DNA of 64,000 nucleotides, taken from NCBI GenBank assembly GCA_945910005.1, contig OX246741.1, positions 47,485,281-47,549,280 of the forward strand, written 5' to 3'. The position numbers and the translations under genes were made by a program. This document shows positions 23,221 through 34,380 of this stretch, piece after piece. The notes under the pieces were generated by a model. That model was not told the DNA's origin. It made no database searches and saw nothing but the letters and a program-made list of their open reading frames with translations. This DNA is from Isoperla grammatica. Its lineage: Eukaryota > Arthropoda > Insecta > Plecoptera > Perlodidae. Each line of letters opens with the position of its first letter. The first letter of the stretch is position 1.

Positions 23221-23880
23221 ACAGCCATAGCAACGCTGAGGAAGGAAACAGGAGCCCCGAAAGCGCACAAGCAACAGGTTGTTACCACGGCAACGCGGAG
23301 GAAGGAAACAGGAGCCCCGAAAGCGCACAAGCAACAAGTTGCTACCACGGCAACACAGAGGAAGGGAACAGAAGCCCCGAAAGCGCACAAGCAACAAGTT
23401 GCTACCACGGCAACACAGAGGAAGGGAACAGAAGCCCCGAAAGCGCACAAGCAACAAGTTGCTACCACGGCAACACAGAGGAAGGGAACAGAAGCCCCGA
23501 AAGCGCACAAGCAACAAGTTGCTACCACGGCAACACAGAGGAAGTGAACAGAAGCCCCGAAAGCGCACAAGCAACAGATTGTTACTATGGCAACGCGGAG
23601 GAAGGCAACAGGAGCCCCGAAAGCGCACAAGCAACAGATTGTTACTATGGCAACGCGGAGGAAGGCAACAGGAGCCCCGAAAGCGCACAAGCAACACATT
23701 GTTACCATGGCAACACTGAGGAAGGAAACAGGAGCCCCGAAAGCGCACAAGCAACATGTTGTTGCCATGGCAACGCGGAGGAAGGAAACAGGAGCCCCGA
23801 AAGCGCACAAGCAACACATTGTTACCATGGCAACACTGAGGAAGGAAACAGGAGCCCCGAAAGCCCACAAGCAACAGGTT
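23221..23880. repeat. 11 x 60-bp minisatellite carrying RFX X-box palindromes
   Basis: Eleven contiguous 60-bp units span exactly 660 bp. Each unit keeps an invariant block, AGCCCCGAAAG followed by CGCACAAGCAACA (one unit has CCCACAAG). Ten units begin with a palindrome of the form GTTRCCAYGGCAAC or a close variant, at 23281 and every 60 bp to 23821; the first unit has a decayed ACAGCCATAGCAAC. The copy at 23761-23774, GTTGCCATGGCAAC, is a perfect 14-bp palindrome and matches the X-box consensus bound by RFX-family factors. The GGCAAC half is kept in all ten. Because 60 is a multiple of three, several frames on both strands stay open (up to 278 residues), but nothing shows that the array is translated. 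Confidence 0.95.
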
Positions 23881-24100
23881 GAGCTGCAAGTTGAGGTTCA
23901 ATGAGTCGCGACGTAAACGTGGACTTGAATTAGCCAGCCCTGAGTACCGAGAAACTTCCCGACTGTTTCGCTTCCTCCTTTCGATGCAACTCAGCACAAT
24001 TACGACACAACCAACTCTGTGTGCGGGCGGGCACAGCGGTAAAAACAATAGACAAGTTTCGTTTCTTCGGGGAGCGTTTTTACAGTCTAACTTAATTTGG
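23881..24100. other. No gene seen
   Basis: Unique sequence flanking the minisatellite. No promoter or exon recognised. Confidence 0.45.
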
Positions 24101-24390
24101 GATTAAATTCCGAGTAAGTAAAAACTTGGCCAATAAAAACGAGATTTTCTTGTGCATTTGTTTAAAGAAAAACAATACTTACAATAATTGTACTTTATTC
24201 GGTTCTTCTAACGATTAGAACTATACAGTAAAATCGTAGGTTTTACAATGTAAGTTAATTTTTTATTAAATTTCTAGAAAGTAAGAACAGTCAATAAAAA
24301 AGAGATTGTATTTGCTGTAAATACATATTTAGTAATTGTATACTTTTATTCGTTTCTTGTAACAATTATAACTATACAGTAAAATCGCTT
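24101..24390. repeat. Old direct duplication, two units about 155-163 bp apart
   Basis: 24101-24238 and 24264-24390 share an order of blocks: ATTAAATT, AGTAAGWA, CAATAAAAA.GAGATT, TTTATTCG, and ACTATACAGTAAAATCG. Divergence is considerable. TAGGCCTA lies just beyond, at 24398-24405. Confidence 0.7.
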
Positions 24391-24405
24391 GCATGTGTAG
24401 GCCTA

Positions 24406-25649
24406 CTATATACCACTCTAGTTTTCAGAAATACAATACACCAAGTTGAAGTTGAGAAGTTGAAGGGTAAAAGCAGTTTGTCGTCACAAAGCGGATCTCA
24501 TTATAATATTATGACTTGATAGTTATGAACCCGTTCTTCTCTCGACCGAGATGGTTAAAACAGATCCTTACTAGACAATTATTTAAATGAAAATACCCTT
24601 TCTCCCATCTAAAGTACGCAGTGTCATCTTACAGTTACTGATATCAACATTACAGTACATCTTACTCCTATATAAAGGCATATCTCCTGGATCGAGACCA
24701 GACCGGGTACATAAACTAAGCGTTGCAACATGAAAATGTTAATTTTATCTTCGTTTCAGTTGAATAGATTTGAGTCGGAATGACCGACCGCAAAACCTCC
24801 CACGTATATTTAATTATCATACCGACCAGGCAATGAAAGGCACTGAGAACCGAGTTGCATCGAATAGGGTCACTGACATCCAAGTATTTATCTAAGAGAA
24901 CAATTATATCGATTTGCGTTGGTCGATTGTGAGCTACTGCATTACTACTGCTACACTAACCCAATTTTGGAAATGCAACGGGAAACTAGCGTGGTTGGTT
25001 TACAGTTTACACAATGGTTCTAAAAAGTGTTTAAGAAGTAATTTGTGTGTATGTAGGTGGGAAACATCGAACCAAAACCAAAATTATCGAACATGTATAT
25101 TATAAGCATTCAATTCACAACAAAATAATTAAATATTGAGAGTAAAGGCATTCTCACAATTTAGAATGATTTATTAAATCACACCGATAAATGTCTAATA
25201 CGTTTATAGACTTGTTTATTCAGAGTATAAACGGTTCATAATCTACTTTGTTGTGAGCTACCAATTATCAACTAAATATCAGGAGAAAGATACACCGGCA
25301 TGAACCATGGTGCATGAACTATGCAAGTCGACTCATCCACAGGCGAGTCATTATTTCGAGCAACACAAGCCTCAAGGGGTATGATAACCGGTAGTGGGAG
25401 ACGCACTGTGACCTGTTAAACATACTGTAAGAAGGGAGTGAGTTATGTTTGTTTCTTGAAATTACAAGACTTCTCGTTCATTGTCTTCGATTAATAATAA
25501 GGTGCGCGCAACAAAACAAGCCATGTGGTGACGTCACTGGAGGTAACGCCCATACCTGAACATGGTAAATCATGACGCCACACTGTATTAGACATGGTTC
25601 AATAGTTAAACATTCAAAATGCATTACTACTATTATACTATTATAATTA
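24406..25649. other. No gene seen; one CRE
   Basis: AT-rich with TGACGTCA at 25529-25536. No coding sequence supported. Confidence 0.5.
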
Positions 25650-25711
25650 AAGTCCCCCACTGCAAATCAGTTTCGTTACTGAGTGGGTAGACTCTAAATA
25701 TGAATTTATTT
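25650..25711. repeat. Interspersed 62-bp repeat, copy 2
   Basis: Matches 11795-11857 with only a handful of differences over about 60 bp, in the same orientation. It is followed by three TTTTTAG-like units. Confidence 0.7.
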
Positions 25712-25807
25712 ATTTAGTTTTTAGTTTTTAGTTTACAACGCCATCAAGAAAACATTCAAAGTAGTATGGTCTTATGACTTTCATTCCAGCTAAGTATCTA
25801 AGTATTC

Positions 25808-25863
25808 GCTGACTTGTTTCCACAATGAGAACAGCCAATCAGAAGCTGTGAAATCAAGTCAGC
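25808..25863. repeat. Short palindrome with central CCAAT box
   Basis: GCTGACTTG and CAAGTCAGC form a perfect 9-bp inverted repeat, extended inward by TTTCCACA and TGTGAAA. The loop contains CAGCCAATCAG. It could be the core of a decayed MITE. Confidence 0.55.
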
Positions 25864-26225
25864 TGACACCAAAAATGTTAGTTGGCCTAAGATCGGGCAT
25901 AGGAAAACGAGCGATATTTCAAACTCAAAAAGCATTATATGAAATAATTTTATGAACGGATTAAAATGTTCAAAGTTGATAATTATAAATTAATGTTAAG
26001 CTAGTAGCGTGTTTGACTGTGTGGATTAAGTCTACAGTGAAATGCGACAGTGCTCGTTAACATCAAGGTACGTTAGAATAGAAAATAAGAAGAGACTGTC
26101 TGTACATGGATTTATAATAGTACCTTGGTCTGTACACGTTGCTATGTGACAGATTCTACGAATTCGCCCAACAGAACATAAAACAAAACTTTACAGCCTC
26201 TCAATCACGTCTTAATAATGCATCG
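25864..26225. other. No gene seen
   Basis: No feature recognised. Confidence 0.5.
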
Positions 26226-26226
26226 C

Positions 26227-26281
<55 letters not shown>

Positions 26282-26314
26282 TAGACAGATAGACAGACAG
26301 ACAGACAGACAGGC

Positions 26315-26351
<37 letters not shown>

Positions 26352-26367
26352 GGCAGACCGACAGACC

Positions 26368-26415
<48 letters not shown>

Positions 26416-26417
26416 GT

Positions 26418-26446
<29 letters not shown>
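26226..26446. repeat. (AGAC)n microsatellite, about 221 bp
   Basis: An imperfect tetranucleotide array with AGAT, AGGC and ACCG variants. It gives long spurious TDRQ and CLSV frames. Confidence 0.97.
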
Positions 26447-26448
<2 letters not shown>

Positions 26449-29187
26449 CCAATGCATTGAACATTAAAATACTGACGTGTGGTCACAATAAAACCAAGCC
26501 CATGCAGAGTGAAGCATCGGCCGAAACTCCAACAATGCAAGTTCAAAAGTCACAGCCTTTCTCCCCCCGACTAGACCCCGAGTACGGTCCGCCGCTGCAG
26601 TTGTACCGGCGATATGAAGAAAGCAGCATCCCACGCCGTATACATGTTCTCGCAACGTGCCAAGTGAAGTGAAAGACTGAAAGATCAACAAGTGGTCTCC
26701 CCCAGGCGGGGGCGGTATCACATCTATAGCCGCTTCGCTCAAACGATCTCATGGGAACAGTTTGGAGTGCACAGATCTACATTAAATTACTCTCGGTATC
26801 GCATTTTTTGGGAGATTACAACGTTTCTTCATACAGCTTTGTGTCACGACTCATGGAGGTTGCAAATATGATGCATTGTAATATTAATAGCTACATTATT
26901 TGAGCCAATTAGACGGCATTACAGACAGAAACCAATATTTACCCAAAGTTTGGATGGAATGAATCGTAAAACTTATATTTGAATATATTTATATTTCAAT
27001 AGGGGGAGTCTACGTGCCAATATTCGGTCATCTTATCATCTCGATTAGTAATTTTGTATGTAGATAGAAAATGTCAAAAAGGCTTAAAAGGTAAAAATCC
27101 TGCTTATCTGTTCTTCCTGGTTTTTGAAATCGTGAAACTACCTGGATTTCTAATCATCTACAAGATGTTTAACTAAATAAAGCAATGACAATGATAACAT
27201 TCAAAAATAAAGAAAACAAATCTGACACAGGAAATAATTTCCAAATCCATTTATGCAATGTTGAAGTTCTGTAATTTGTAATCACTCTCAACAGCTGCAA
27301 TCAATAAAACTCAAGAAGATAAATGAAAAGTAGCCATCAATGTCAATCAATAACACATACATGAACACAAGTTCACACATTCGTGTCCCCAATTGCATTA
27401 TTTCTCGGCCTACAACTTCTTCCTTGGTACTTGTTCGACAAATAGTGTGTATACACTATACACGTGTCTGAAGCGCTGCCTTGTATAGAAGCCGGTAGAA
27501 GGTAAAAGTATAATTATTATGATCGTTGAAACAGAGATGATTGCTAGTTGGTTGGTACACCTGACATTTGACGACAAGATTGAAACTAATTTCACACACC
27601 GCTACCGAATCTAACGAGACATCTGCATCATTCTAATGCAAATAATTGTATACAGACTGAGTGAAGACGGAGTATTCACTCTCATGCAACAAACAATCGC
27701 ACTCACTTCACTTCACTCAGAATAGTTGTACAACTACGATACGTATTATCGTTTTGAAAAGCGCAATGGCACCAAATTTGAAAACAGAAATAATGATTTT
27801 TACCTCACAAAAATGTCGTTAGGATGGTGATCACAAAGCCAAAACCTGCCTCAATCAAAGAAATACAATTGGTTTAGCCATTTAGTCCAAAAATGTTTCC
27901 TATCAGAATGAAGTACATGTATGTCTAGATGGAAATTGTTTTTCGTCACAAAATAAAATAAAACAGTACTAAAATTAACAAACGCATGTATGTATATACA
28001 AGTTGTAGTAGGCCTACACTTTAATAACTTTAATGAATTACCACAAAAAACAACATCATAACACACCATCATTTGAAGTTTTTTTTAAACACGATCTGTT
28101 AAAAAAGTGACAGTTCTATTACTACCAAAGTCTTTATTAACAAGACACCCAATAGACAGATGTATTTCGTCTCCAAGGCGAGTGACCAATGACCAGTATA
28201 CGTTCACGATGACGCAATATTCTTGCTCAGGAATGACGTTGAACTTGTTTTTATATATAGACCGGAAGTTCTAAAAAAACAAAACCCCCGCCTGGTTATA
28301 ACCAAACTTTTTTCTCGGAAAGGTACGAATCAAACTAAAGTGAAATTAAAAAGTGCTTAAGTTAACAAAGTGAGTGAACGTGCAAACGTGTGCATGGGCG
28401 ATGACGTCACGAGGTAATGATTGCTACCGAAGAAGCCTCGCCGCGCTTTGACCCACAAGGAATTGATTGATAATAAATGAACGGGCCTCGGTTTAAAGAC
28501 AAGGTTAAAGGTTTTCAATCAACTGTCTGACGGAGAGTTTCTTTGCCAACTTGATCGCCGGGCAATCTACTTTCCTTCGTCCAATCCTGACGAAGAGCAT
28601 TACTCCCAAATGCTCATACAACATCTCAAACCACTCAGTAAGAACTCTCGTAAGTCTTACTATCCTCAGACATCTTTGTGTCCGAACTACCTTAGTCAAA
28701 CTACTTTCTAGCGACCACACACAAACATTTACGTACACGACTGTCTGGTAGTTGGGATTTGATTGCATATTTAACAATATTACCACGGTTTTAGCTATTA
28801 CACAGATATATAAACAATCCTACCGTAATGGGATTAGTCTTGTGCAAGGTGCATCCAATTTCCGTACAATATCCGTACACGTTCTATTCCAATCAAAACA
28901 CTACGACGTCTTCTCTACAACACAATCAGTAAAGGGTTTTAGTTGATAGTTTTCACTGGCAATTTAGTGACAAGGCAAACAGAAGCTTGATTGTATGCTG
29001 AAGATATTTGTTTTGTTTATTTCCCAGATGATGCCACAATAAACATAACTTTAAAAACATTAAAACAAACAGTTGTTGGGTTACATATCTCACAAAACTT
29101 TATAATTTCATATGCAGAAGATTAACGTGCAGGAAAACATTTTTGAACCGCCCCGCTTAGTGATTGCGCACATGTACCGGTTGCCAA
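26447..29187. other. No gene seen; one CRE and one TAGGCCTA
   Basis: Contains TAGGCCTA at 28009-28016 and TGACGTCA at 28402-28409 in a mildly CpG-rich stretch. Open frames near 28505-28786 occur on both strands over the same DNA and are not distinguishable from chance. Confidence 0.5.
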
Positions 29188-29297
29188 CGTGTATTACGAT
29201 GAGCGAAGAGTCACGTGTATTGGTCGCCATGGCAACGGCAACATGTATTGGTTGCCATGGCAACGGCAACGTGTATTACGATGAGCGAAGAGTCACG
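29188..29297. repeat. 28-bp periodic cluster with two RFX X-box palindromes
   Basis: GTCGCCATGGCAAC (29223-29236) and GTTGCCATGGCAAC (29251-29264) lie in two adjacent 28-bp units that differ by two bases. They are bracketed by a 28-bp direct repeat, starting CGTGTATTACGATGAGCG, at 29188-29215 and 29270-29297. The motif is the same as in the 60-bp minisatellite but the surrounding unit is unrelated, so the arrays arose separately. Confidence 0.9.
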
Positions 29298-30332
29298 CGG
29301 ATAACCGATTCACCTCCACAAATCGTGGTGCATATTTAATCTCATTTGTACTACAGGAACGAAATTTATCTCATGTCTTGGATCGAACATACTCGAAGCT
29401 CACGCACGATTCGATTCGACTCCTCGCGATCTCTGTGTGACTCAACAATCGATCGTTATGAAACTTGGATCACATCACTTTCCAACAGTTCACGAACACT
29501 CCCACAGAAACATAAGTGTTTCCGAACGTGCACGGACATGCTAGAAAGAGAGAGGGGGGGGGGGCAAGTCAAGGACATAACTAGGCAGAGATGTGCTAGG
29601 AATCAAAATGATGAACATTTTTGAAAGCTAAATTGCTTTCGAAATCTATTGCATACATTTTATTTTTAGAAATCACTTTTTTGAAACGGCCATCTTTGGT
29701 ATCATTTCTACTTTTGCAGGAGATTTTACTCCAGAACATACCTTAAATTATCAATACTTCCGTTCTACCCAATCTCTAACATTCTGCCAAGCGGAAACGC
29801 AAAAATTGTACCTAGAAGATTTAACTAAATTAATATTTAGGTTACTATATAAAACCTCTGTTTTTCCTGTAATAAATGTAAAGATAATATACCGTGTCCA
29901 CCCAAGTCAGTTTCCTCAAAACCATCCAAATGACGGTGTTGTTAAGTGGTGGAACTTACGCTAACGGAACCTTTCGCTTCTTTTCAGGATTTCCGGTCAA
30001 TGCTGCTGTTCAACACTACTGGGCATTCTCCGAGTGGGGGGTTCGAACCCAAAGCTTTTCTTATTGCTTCCTCAATTTAGAAGCAGAAATTATATAAGAT
30101 TAGAGTACGGTAATTTATACGCAGTATATCCCACTAGAGTTGTTTAGGTTTATGTTCCTCATATTGTTCGTGGATTTCTTTCTTTATTTGTGTAAGACTG
30201 TTGACGACGAAAGGACGTGTCTAACAAGTAACAACACATCACACCCATAAACAGTGTTTAAGTTATGTACAAGCCACGGCTTGCATAATGTATGTATGTA
30301 TGTAGATCGAACGACGAATATGTAAATAAAGA
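29298..30332. other. No gene seen; poly-G run and a B-box palindrome
   Basis: Eleven G residues at 29554-29564. GGTTCGAACCC at 30040-30050 may be the head of a decayed SINE on either strand. No coding sequence supported. Confidence 0.45.
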
Positions 30333-30340
30333 CGAGGTCT

Positions 30341-31260
30341 CAGTGGCGTAAAGGAGACCCCCGCCGCCCCCGCGAAGCGGGGGGGGGGGGGGGGCCGCTG
30401 TCTAGGGGGGCCCGGCTTGCCAGAAGTACACATATTGTTTTTTCGTCATAATTTTTTAAAGGTTGTCAATTTGGACCTATTCTTCTCCCGGGCCATACGG
30501 GGAAGAAACTTGGAGGAATGGGACAATTTTGAAGGAATATATTTATAGAGACTTATGGGTGGATGAGGTTAGGGGGTTCCTCTTTCGGTCGTCTTACAAT
30601 CGGCACTGCCTGTAAGCAACTGTATTGAATCCTGAATATATCGAATCTTCCACGGGTCCGGACGGGGGACAACTATCATATTATATCTTGTATCATTGTA
30701 CGATTCTGAAACGTGTTTACAGGCGTGTAAAACGTCATCAATGAAGAAAAAATTCGCCTTCGGCGAATTGACCTCCCCCGGCTGGGACTTTCGCCCCAGA
30801 CCCCCTACATGCTTAGGATGTTCAACCCCTCCCCACTGTGAATTCCTCGATACGCCACTGGCCCACATGTTATTTCGTACTGTTCTGTTCACAGTAGCAA
30901 CTTACCAAAAAGTAATGTTCAGATTTTAAAATAATTTAAAAAATACATTTATATATTCGAGGAGACCTCAAGACAGTCTTAAAGCTCTCGCAGTATGCTC
31001 AGCATAGAGTGTGAACTGTAAGCAGATCAAGCAGTTGAACATGGACGCCATAATTGACAGCTTGGCTCGCCATACAAAAATACTCGTCGCCGAGACCGCA
31101 TCTTGTGATATTAACAATTTGAAGATGATTGTATGGGGGTATTAGAGCTCTAGTAAAAGTTAATTTCGTTATGTAATAGATTTGGCTCTTAGTTAACGCC
31201 ATATAGGGGGCCCGAAACGATTCTTGCGGGGGGGCCCGGGCGATTTGCGTTACGCCACTG
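30341..31260. mobile_element. Non-autonomous hAT element with perfect 8-bp target duplication
   Basis: The element starts CAGTGGCGTA and ends with its exact complement TACGCCACTG. It is flanked on both sides by the 8-bp direct repeat CGAGGTCT (30333-30340 and 31261-31268), diagnostic of hAT-type insertion. Both ends are G/C-rich (poly-G at 30379-30394; GGGGGGGCCCGGGCG near the right end). No transposase frame is present in the 920 bp. A further TACGCCACTG at 30851-30860, preceded by sequence typical of such element ends, indicates a nested or partly duplicated relative inside. The intact duplication suggests a fairly recent insertion. Confidence 0.88.
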
Positions 31261-31268
31261 CGAGGTCT

Positions 31269-31659
31269 AACAGTGAACATTCATTCTATTGAATTAGTTT
31301 TATTTTTTTATGGCTCAGCTATGAATGTTTGTCGTGATTAGTACGTCTAGACGCGGCGCCTAATTTGCAACATGTGATTGGCTGTAACGGATGATGTTGC
31401 TGGGGTGTTGTACATTCTTCTGGGGCCATTGGGTACATCAACCTTTTAGTCCTAAATTTAACCACAGGAAGCTAATTACAACATTGTTATGATACGAGAA
31501 GTATTGAAATTAATTAAATTAAAAACTTTCAAACTAATTGCGAGATTAATTGTTTACATATTATATTGACTAAAAATACGGCGGTAACTTTCATGAAATA
31601 CTGTCCCCTACATCTCTCCCACCTTTGCGCCAATCAACGAATAAGACAACAACGTCATC
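31269..31659. other. No gene seen
   Basis: AT-rich; no features. Confidence 0.5.
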
Positions 31660-31879
31660 CAGGCAGGCGATTAAAAGGTATTCTCAAGGAATCGTTGTTA
31701 TCCCCTTATTTGTTTTCATGTCTCCTACTGTGCGCAGATTGTGCGAGTGCGCCATACATACACAAACCAGTCTGCCGATTACAAGGTAAGGTATCCTCGA
31801 AGAATCGCTACTGTGCCCCTATTTGTTTTCACGTATCTCCCCTCTTCGCCAGCCAGTAAGATTGCGCGAGTGCGCGGGC
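31660..31879. repeat. Diverged direct duplication leading into the CpG island
   Basis: 31660-31753 and 31770-31879 share the block order GCGATTA.AAGGTA, CTC.A.GAATCG, CCCCTATTTGTTTTCA, and GATTG.GCGAGTGCGC, about 112-118 bp apart. The second copy ends in the CpG island. Confidence 0.7.
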
Positions 31880-32010
31880 AACGGAAGCCGGGCGGGCGAT
31901 GGGCGCGAGGCAAGTCTCTCTCCACGCGACAGTTGGCAGGCTCTGGGCTCGCGGCGGCCGCGCTTCACGTTCCCACGGTCCGCTCGCCACGCCTGCGTAG
32001 GCTCAGCTGT
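31855..32010. promoter_or_regulatory. CpG-dense island
   Basis: About 23 CpG dinucleotides in about 150 bp, including a GCGGCCGC at 31954-31961 and GC-box-like GGGCGGGCG. This is by far the most CpG-dense stretch of the window. It is followed by a poly-C tract. Such islands often mark start sites or unmethylated elements in animals. No convincing first exon follows; the overlapping frames are products of high GC. Confidence 0.35.
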
Positions 32011-32023
32011 CCCCCCCCCCCCC
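32011..32023. repeat. Poly-C tract
   Basis: Thirteen C residues at the edge of the CpG island. Confidence 0.9.
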
Positions 32024-32163
32024 TCCCCTCACACACACTGTTATCATACACGCTACGCGTCGTGTCACTGACATTGGACATACACACATGCTTCAGGTGG
32101 CTGCATCCCTTGCAAGACGGGGGGTGACAGCGAAGCTATTTTACACAACAACAACACGCACAC

Positions 32164-32328
32164 TTATATAAAGTTGGACACAGATATGAATTGACTTTAT
32201 AATTTTATGTGAAACTGATTTTTGTTTCCATTTTATCACACTAGTAAAGTTCGACACAAATATTAATTGATTAAAGTTGGACACAAACATTAATTGTTTT
32301 ATGTGAAACTGATTTGTTTCCATGTTAT
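32164..32328. repeat. Imperfect tandem repeat of two blocks
   Basis: AAAGTTSGACACAAA occurs three times (from about 32170, 32246 and 32273) and TTTTATGTGAAACTGATT twice, giving a degenerate array. Confidence 0.8.
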
Positions 32329-32942
32329 CAATCAGTAGACTGGTTTGAAACAGTTGTATGTGTATTTTCTGCCGGTATTTCCGTTCCTACATATTCATTA
32401 CTGATGTATTTAAATGTGGGTAATACTTTATATATGGAAGTAATTAAAAGAGTTACTGTTCGTCTGTTCGATATCAAAGATACCTTCCTTGTTTGTGATG
32501 TGGAATGTAGAGTTGCGTCATCGAATAGCAACCGAAAGTACATCAAGAAAGCAGCAACACAGTTGCAATTCATTGCGAGCACTGATTGTGTTACCTTTAA
32601 ACGCCACATGGTCACCCCGCCACGCTTATGTTCAACAAAACATCCAGCTGATGCTAAACCAGCCAGGTGTTCCCGTCTCTTTGGCGCAATCCATACACGA
32701 TGAGCTTATTTAAATACCGCATTCTGATACAAGACCCCCATTTTACTAAATAAGATAAGTCCTTTTAAGGGTGTAATCGTTTCAGAATAACAGAGAAGAC
32801 ATTTTTGAAGGAAGATTATACCTGAAACTGATGTTTTTTTAAGGATTTACAATTTAGCAAATCACGTGAAGGTGCAGGTGTTACTTTAGGTAAACTATCA
32901 TGAAACATGTTATTAAATCTATTTCTAGGCAAATAAAATTGT
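32329..32942. other. No gene seen
   Basis: Overlapping short frames at 32314-32713 on both strands; none has a recognisable domain. Confidence 0.45.
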
Positions 32943-33129
32943 CTACGAGCATAGATAAACACTATTTTTGGTCACGATATTGTCAAAAGGTAAGGAATTC
33001 AGTACATTGTGGTGCAACAACAGAACCAGTGCTACGAGCATAAATAAACTCTATTTTTGGTCACGAATTATTGTCAAAAGGTAAGGAATTCAGTACCGGT
33101 ACATTGTTGTGCAACAAACATACCAGTGC
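32943..33129. repeat. Two-copy tandem duplication, about 89 bp
   Basis: Both units run CTACGAGCAT to ACCAGTG and contain TATTTTTGGTCACGA and AAAAGGTAAGGAATTCAGTA. The second copy has small insertions. Confidence 0.93.
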
Positions 33130-34109
33130 AAGAACACGAAACACTGCATAAATAAGGTGTTGTAAAGTCGCTGTGAACTTAGTGGATTTCCGCCAACAGA
33201 ATAGCTTGTTAATATTCACATCACCCGGCTGTCCACCTTTGAAAGGTATTTATCTTTATCAGTATATGATTGATGCTTCATACTTCTTATTCGTCGTCAA
33301 GAATGTCGCGGTACGAACAGTGGGTATTAAACAAACGGAAAACGAGAGCAAAATTAATGTTTTTAATTAAATACGATGCGTTGCATAATAAATGTACAAA
33401 TATATTGATGTATCGAAAGTCAAGCTTGAACCTAGACACAAAATGATGGTTTACATTATTTTAATGATTGAGTTGTAATGCCCAGACAGAACTTTGCTTA
33501 AAACTGTTCTGTTATGAAGAACATATTATAGACACTGCTTTCTGAAGACGTAGACTTCTATAATCTGCATAAAGTACTCGAAAAATTCTCATGTTATCTT
33601 AATCTAAAGCCATTATACATATAAATGGGCGAAGGTGAAAAATATAATAAAAAAAATCTGCACATCTGTAAAAAGAGCGAAAACGCGCGCAAGTGGTTAT
33701 AGAGGAAAAGAAAAAGAAGTTATCCTTCCATCACATTACCCGGGGTATATAACGATGCTCACAAAGGATCATGAGTCGGGGAAATTTCGGTTGTTTTCTT
33801 GTCCTTGGCCGTACAAGAAAGGAAGAGTGATTTTAAAACCAAGATTCCATCAGAGTGTGATCTTCATTGGAGATGCGTAGCGAGTCAATGACAGCTGTTC
33901 GGGTATATAATACAATAACCGTCACCTCTAGTCGCGCACTGGACCGAGTAATGATGGAGTAGCTACGCTTGTGGTTGATGCCGCTACAAAATAGCACCGG
34001 AAAACTTCGGGCAAAACAAAACTATGGTCTCGTAAATAATGTGCGTATACGTTATTTAAATCTGATGAGCTTTGAGTTGCAAGTATTGGGGCCCAAGTCC
34101 CGAAACCTG
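33130..34109. other. No gene seen
   Basis: Short frames such as 33635-33880 have no recognisable domain. Nothing else seen. Confidence 0.5.
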
Positions 34110-34380
34110 TCATATCTCAATAACGCCACACAATATCAAAACAGTGACACCTACGCACATTGTGGATTCGCGAGAGCTCAATACCAAATGAAAAAGATTT
34201 CGTAGATTGAAGTAATTATAGTTGTAATTTCTAATTAACTTGAACATTAGTTAAATTACAAATAATAATGATAATAACTGCAAACTAATAAATCTTTTTC
34301 ATGCGGTATTGAGCTCTCACGAATCCACAATGTGCGTAGGTGTCACTGTTTTGATATTGTCTGGCGTTATTGAGATATGA
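34110..34380. mobile_element. Foldback element with 91-bp arms
   Basis: The left arm (34110-34200) and right arm (34290-34380) are reverse complements at about 87 of 91 positions, around an 89-bp AT-rich spacer. The ends read TCATATCTCAATAACGCCA and its complement. No target duplication was visible. A transcript through it would form a long, nearly perfect hairpin. Frames in the arms are incidental. Confidence 0.8.

Noticed and set aside
23221..23880. CRISPR array
   Set aside because: The units are contiguous 60-bp repeats with no unique spacers, no cas genes are present, and the DNA is plainly eukaryotic.
26139..26672. 177-residue frame rich in TDRQ repeats
   Set aside because: Produced by the AGAC array; flanking residues show no domain.
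30341..30860. A 520-bp hAT element ending at the inner TACGCCACTG
   Set aside because: The 8 bases after 30860 (GCCCACAT) do not match the left flank CGAGGTCT, whereas those after 31260 match perfectly.
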